Assembly: GCA_051747985.1 (NCBI GenBank)
Contig: JBNJGU010000039.1
Location: 1-17,371 of the forward strand
Source of the DNA: PWQG01 sp051747985
GTDB taxonomy: Bacteria > Pseudomonadota > Gammaproteobacteria > Pseudomonadales > Pseudohongiellaceae
Direction of reading: 5' to 3'
Length of the DNA: 17,371 nt
Shown: in pieces, positions 15,103 to 17,371 of the stretch
Position numbering within the stretch: the stretch's first letter is position 1
How the letters are laid out: every line of letters begins with the position of its first letter
Notes under the pieces: model-generated
The model's database searches: none
What the model was told of the DNA's origin: nothing
Seen by the model: only the letters and a program-made list of their open reading frames with translations
Program-made: the position numbers and the translations under genes

Positions 15103-15884
15103 CGGTCATCACCCTCCTGTTTGCGGATGAACTCCGTGACCAGCCGGTTGAAGCTTTCCGGCTTCTCGGCATGCAGCCAGTGACCGGCCTGCATCAACAC
15201 CCGGACCTCGGCCCGCGGAAAGCGCGACAGAATGACATCGCGGTGTCCATCGTTCAGGTAAGCCGACTTGTCACCTTTCAGGAACAGCACCGGACCTTCA
15301 TACCGCCCCTCCTCCAGACCGGCGCGCAGGTCTTCGTAACAGGCCTCCAGGGCCGGCAGATTGATGCGCCACTCATAGCCACCGTTCCCGCTGCGCTGCA
15401 GGTTGCTGAGCAGAAACAGCCGCACCTGCTCATCCTCGACATGGTCGACCAGCACGTCATCGGCTTCCTGCCGGGTACTGATCCGCGCCGGCTCGATGGC
15501 GGCCAGCCCCGCGAAAATGCTGTCATGCTCCCCGGCCTCGTAGGCCACCGGCGCGATATCGGCCACCATCAGCGAACGGACACGGGAGGGCTGCTCCATG
15601 GCCAGCTGCATGGCCACCTTGCCCCCCATGGAATGACCGAGCAGGTGACAGGAGTCGATGCCATGATCGTCCAGAAACTGCAGCACGTCCGCGGCCATCT
15701 CCGGATAGGTCATCGAGTCGGCATGCGGCGAGTTGCCGTGATTACGCAGATCCAGGGCATATACGGCGAAATGCTCCGACCACTTGCGGGCATGCCAGTT
15801 CCAGTTGGACAGGCAGCCGAACAGGCCGTGCAGGATCAGCAGTGGCGCACCCCGATCGGAATGCTGCTTGTGGTTCAGCTGCAT
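15099..15884 (-). CDS. YbfF-like alpha/beta hydrolase (esterase)
   Basis: A cytosolic alpha/beta hydrolase of 261 residues similar to E. coli YbfF, an esterase active on acyl-CoA-like and short-chain esters. Visible features are the oxyanion-hole loop LHGLFG at 18-23, LDLRNHGNS at about 45-53, the nucleophile elbow GHSMGG (Ser near 95) and the terminal catalytic His in AGHWLHAEKP near 236. LDLRNHG is characteristic of the YbfF subgroup. The physiological substrate is unknown. The ATG at 15884 has only a weak G-rich upstream match. It follows bcp after 13 bases, and pdxJ overlaps its stop, so bcp, ybfF and pdxJ are probably one transcript. Confidence 0.92.
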   Translation of the reverse strand: MQLNHKQHSDRGAPLLILHGLFGCLSNWNWHARKWSEHFAVYALDLRNHGNSPHADSMTYPEMAADVLQFLDDHGIDSCHLLGHSMGGKVAMQLAMEQPSRVRSLMVADIAPVAYEAGEHDSIFAGLAAIEPARISTRQEADDVLVDHVEDEQVRLFLLSNLQRSGNGGYEWRINLPALEACYEDLRAGLEEGRYEGPVLFLKGDKSAYLNDGHRDVILSRFPRAEVRVLMQAGHWLHAEKPESFNRLVTEFIRKQEGDDR

Positions 15885-15897
15885 GCAATGGCCCCCG

Positions 15898-16371
15898 TCA
15901 CAGATTCTCGCGGATCCAGTCCAGCGCCTCTTCGTGATGAGTCTTGGTCCGGACTTTCTCCATGATGTGCCGCAACCGGCCCTGCTCGTCGATGATGAAC
16001 GTATTACGCAGGATGCCCGTGTATTCCCGGCCCATGAACTTCTTCAGTCCCCAGGAGCCATACTTCTCGGCGATCCTGTGATCCTCGTCCGACAGCAGGG
16101 AGAAATTGAGTGACTGCTTCTCCTCGAACTTCTTGAGCCGCGAAGACGGATCGGGACTGACGGCCAGCACCACGGTATTCAGGGCGGCCAGCTCTTCCGC
16201 GCTATCGCGCATACCGCAGGCCTGTGCGGTGCAACCGGGTGTCATGGCCTTGGGATAGAAGTAGAGAATGACACGGCGCTGATCCCGGAAATCCTTCAGT
16301 GATACCGGCTCGCCATTCTGGTCGGGCAGGGTGAACGTGGGTGCCATGTTGCCGATCTTCGGGAAACTCAT
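15898..16371 (-). CDS. bcp: Bcp, PrxQ-type thioredoxin-dependent thiol peroxidase
   Basis: A 157-residue peroxiredoxin of the Bcp/PrxQ family, a cytosolic thioredoxin-dependent thiol peroxidase that removes hydroperoxides. The active site reads YFYPKAMTPGCTAQACGMRD, near residues 38-57. The peroxidatic Cys in TPGC is followed five residues later by a resolving Cys, the atypical two-Cys arrangement. DEDHRIAEKYGSWG is also typical. I chose the ATG at 16371, which has AGGAG six bases upstream and lies about 29 bases after a strong -10 box. ATGs at 16395 and 16389 are in frame but lie at or just after the predicted transcription start. It heads the bcp-ybfF-pdxJ run and is divergent from the sirtuin gene. 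Confidence 0.95.
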   Translation of the reverse strand: MSFPKIGNMAPTFTLPDQNGEPVSLKDFRDQRRVILYFYPKAMTPGCTAQACGMRDSAEELAALNTVVLAVSPDPSSRLKKFEEKQSLNFSLLSDEDHRIAEKYGSWGLKKFMGREYTGILRNTFIIDEQGRLRHIMEKVRTKTHHEEALDWIRENL

Positions 16372-16377
16372 CAGGAA

Positions 16378-16382
16378 CTCCT
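16378..16382 (-). promoter_or_regulatory. ribosome binding site deciding the bcp start
   Basis: AGGAG on the minus strand lies six bases before the ATG at 16371. The two in-frame ATGs further upstream have no comparable site, so this picks the start. Confidence 0.75.
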
Positions 16383-16403
16383 GTGTCATTGACATGCAAT
16401 CAG

Positions 16404-16431
16404 TTGATTATACCACCGCTCATGGTACGCT
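16404..16431 (+). promoter_or_regulatory. candidate promoter of the sirtuin gene
   Basis: TTGATT (16404-16409) and TACGCT (16426-16431) are 16 bases apart. TGG directly before the -10 gives an extended -10. The -35 overlaps the -10 of the divergent bcp promoter, so the two would compete. Transcription would begin near 16438, downstream of the in-frame ATG at 16394, which favours a later start for the sirtuin. Confidence 0.4.
16407..16415 (-). promoter_or_regulatory. extended -10 promoter of bcp
   Basis: On the minus strand the sequence TGGTATAAT is a perfect -10 hexamer with an extended TGn. No good -35 lies 16-18 bases upstream (CACTAG at 17), which fits an extended -10 promoter. Transcription would start near 16400, leaving a 29-base leader with AGGAG before the ATG at 16371. 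Confidence 0.6.
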
Positions 16432-16474
16432 AGTGGGCCAAGCGCAGATTCTCGAATACCCGGAATCCCGATCC

Positions 16475-17251
16475 GTGAACCGAAGCGATCCCCAACCTGT
16501 CGACAGACGCCCCGCACCCCGCTCCGTGGTGATCCTGACCGGCGCCGGAATATCCGCCGAGTCCGGCATCGGCACCTTCCGCGGCAGCAACGGTCTCTGG
16601 GAGAATCACCGGATCGAGGATGTGGCCACGCCGGAGGGCTTTCTCCGCGACCCCGACCGGGTCCACCTTTTCTACAATCAACGTCGCCGACAGCTGCTTG
16701 ACCATGCCATCCGGCCCAATCCGGCACATACGGCACTGGCCCGACTGGAACGCGACTATCCGGGTGAGGTGTTACTGGTCACACAGAACATCGACAACCT
16801 GCACGAACGGGCCGGCAGCCGCAGGCTGCTGCACATGCACGGCGAGCTGCTGCGCATGCGCTGCCAGATCAGCGATCGGGTATTCGATATCCGGGAGGAT
16901 CTGGGGCCGATGACGGCGTGCCAGTGCTGTCGTCAGGCGGGCAACCTCCGCCCCCATATCGTCTGGTTCGGGGAAATGCCATTCCACATGCCGGAAATCA
17001 CACGAGCGCTGGAGGACTGCGACCTGTTTGTGGCCATAGGTACCTCGGGTCATGTCTATCCGGCCGCCGGTTTCCACGAGATGGCCAGGTCGCGCCGTGC
17101 CCACACCGTGGAGATCAACCTGGAAGCAACCGGTTCGCAGTTCGATGAACACATCCGCGGCCGGGCGTCGGAGACGGTGCCACGCTATGTCGACCGGCTG
17201 CTGGCTCTGGCCGGCTCCGGCAACAGGGCCGAGAGTTTTTCCGGAAAATAG
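16475..17251 (+). CDS. cobB: Sir2-family NAD-dependent protein deacylase (CobB-like)
   Basis: A sirtuin that removes acyl groups from lysines using NAD. Numbered from the GTG at 16475 (258 residues), the motifs are GAGISAESGI (23-32), TQNIDNLHERAG (103-114) and catalytic His122 in HMHGEL. A reduced cysteine set, Cys130, Cys149, Cys151 and Cys152, resembles E. coli CobB. FYNQRR near 66-71 has the Tyr67/Arg70 pair that marks class III enzymes with desuccinylase as well as deacetylase activity. The start is uncertain. GTG 16475 lies closest to the conserved fold and downstream of the likely transcription start; ATG 16394 would give 285 residues with a non-conserved N-terminus. The 3' end overlaps the convergent thioesterase by 67 bases. 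Confidence 0.9.
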   Translation: MNRSDPQPVDRRPAPRSVVILTGAGISAESGIGTFRGSNGLWENHRIEDVATPEGFLRDPDRVHLFYNQRRRQLLDHAIRPNPAHTALARLERDYPGEVLLVTQNIDNLHERAGSRRLLHMHGELLRMRCQISDRVFDIREDLGPMTACQCCRQAGNLRPHIVWFGEMPFHMPEITRALEDCDLFVAIGTSGHVYPAAGFHEMARSRRAHTVEINLEATGSQFDEHIRGRASETVPRYVDRLLALAGSGNRAESFSGK

Positions 17252-17371
17252 GGTCGACCCCGATCATTGACCGCGGTCGTGGTGATCAGCGCGTCGACGG
17301 CCACCTTTTCATCCGCCAGCCGCGTGATGGTCTGGTGGAAATCAAGGCGGATCCGGGAGCGTCGCCGGGGC
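17185..17371 (-). CDS. probable acyl-CoA thioesterase, hotdog fold (C-terminal part)
   Basis: An open frame enters from the right edge on the minus strand and ends at a TAG at 17185-17187, giving 61 residues. The segment RIRLDFHQTITRLADEKV, followed by ITTTAVNDRGRPYFPEKL, fits the C-terminal half of YbgC/FadM-type hotdog thioesterases: an RxRxxFxQxIxR strand, a charged turn, then a VDxxGRPxxxPxxL ending. The last ten residues (PEPARASSRST) are hydrophilic and unconserved. The catalytic N-terminal part lies outside the window, so activity cannot be judged. It overlaps the sirtuin 3' end by 67 bases, tail to tail. No start codon is present, so this stretch is easily missed as a gene. Confidence 0.65.
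   Translation of the reverse strand, partial: PRRRSRIRLDFHQTITRLADEKVAVDALITTTAVNDRGRPYFPEKLSALLPEPARASSRST

Noticed and set aside
17251..17260. Ten-base palindrome GGGTCGACCC just after the sirtuin stop, as an operator or terminator
   Set aside because: It lies inside the coding frame of the convergent thioesterase, has no loop or T run, and a short GC palindrome is expected by chance here.
1..17371. Search for CRISPR arrays, tRNA or rRNA genes, insertion sequences, toxin-antitoxin or phage-defence genes
   Set aside because: Reading the sequence showed no direct-repeat arrays, transposase motifs, cloverleaf sequences or defence-type domains; nearly all bases are accounted for by housekeeping genes.

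Overview
The window looks like chromosomal DNA of a gammaproteobacterium. It is roughly 60% GC or a little more, with GC-rich third positions. It carries the pairs mpl/ubiX and ybbAP/tesA, an E. coli-type CobB sirtuin, and a DUF2390/TIGR02444 gene. A PQQ-biosynthesis tail together with a pyrophosphate-type phosphofructokinase suggests a Chromatiales/Ectothiorhodospiraceae-like or methylotroph-like lineage. That placement is inferred from gene content, not from a search.

Layout. 1-1899 (+): 3' end of pqqE, then pqqC and a CoA-pyrophosphatase-type Nudix gene, chained by short overlaps. 1907-4073 (-): serine protease, Prx5-type peroxiredoxin and dienelactone hydrolase. 4072-4481: two small single-pass membrane-protein genes in opposite orientation; the 55-residue one is new here and very short. 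4624-7674: cheW (+), mpl (-), a DUF2390 gene (+) and ubiX (-), each convergent or divergent to the next. 7808-9067 (+): PPi-dependent 6-phosphofructokinase. 9068-13667 (-): ybbA, ybbP, an exported MORN-repeat gene and pdxH, apparently one operon, with tesA (13715-14350, +) divergent from it. 14371-16371 (-): bcp, a YbfF-like esterase and a divergent-type pdxJ. 16475-17251 (+): cobB-like sirtuin. 17185-17371 (-): the C-terminal end of a probable hotdog thioesterase that runs off the right edge.

How genes fit together. pqqE and pqqC serve PQQ synthesis (cofactor of methanol/alcohol and glucose dehydrogenases). pdxJ and pdxH are the ring-closing and oxidising steps of de novo pyridoxal phosphate synthesis. 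ubiX makes prenyl-FMN for UbiD. mpl recycles cell-wall peptide. ybbAP-tesA is an inner-membrane ABC exporter with its periplasmic lipase/thioesterase partner. Two peroxiredoxins of different families provide peroxide defence.

The region is very tightly packed. There is no gene-free stretch over 300 bases; the longest are 4482-4623 and 7675-7807. Nearly every convergent pair abuts or overlaps at its stop codons. I see no rRNA, tRNA, CRISPR, insertion sequence, prophage or obvious island. Nothing here is convincingly a new multi-gene system. The best leads are the MORN gene inside the ybbAP operon, the pair of tiny membrane proteins next to the protease, and the unusual pqqE-pqqC order.
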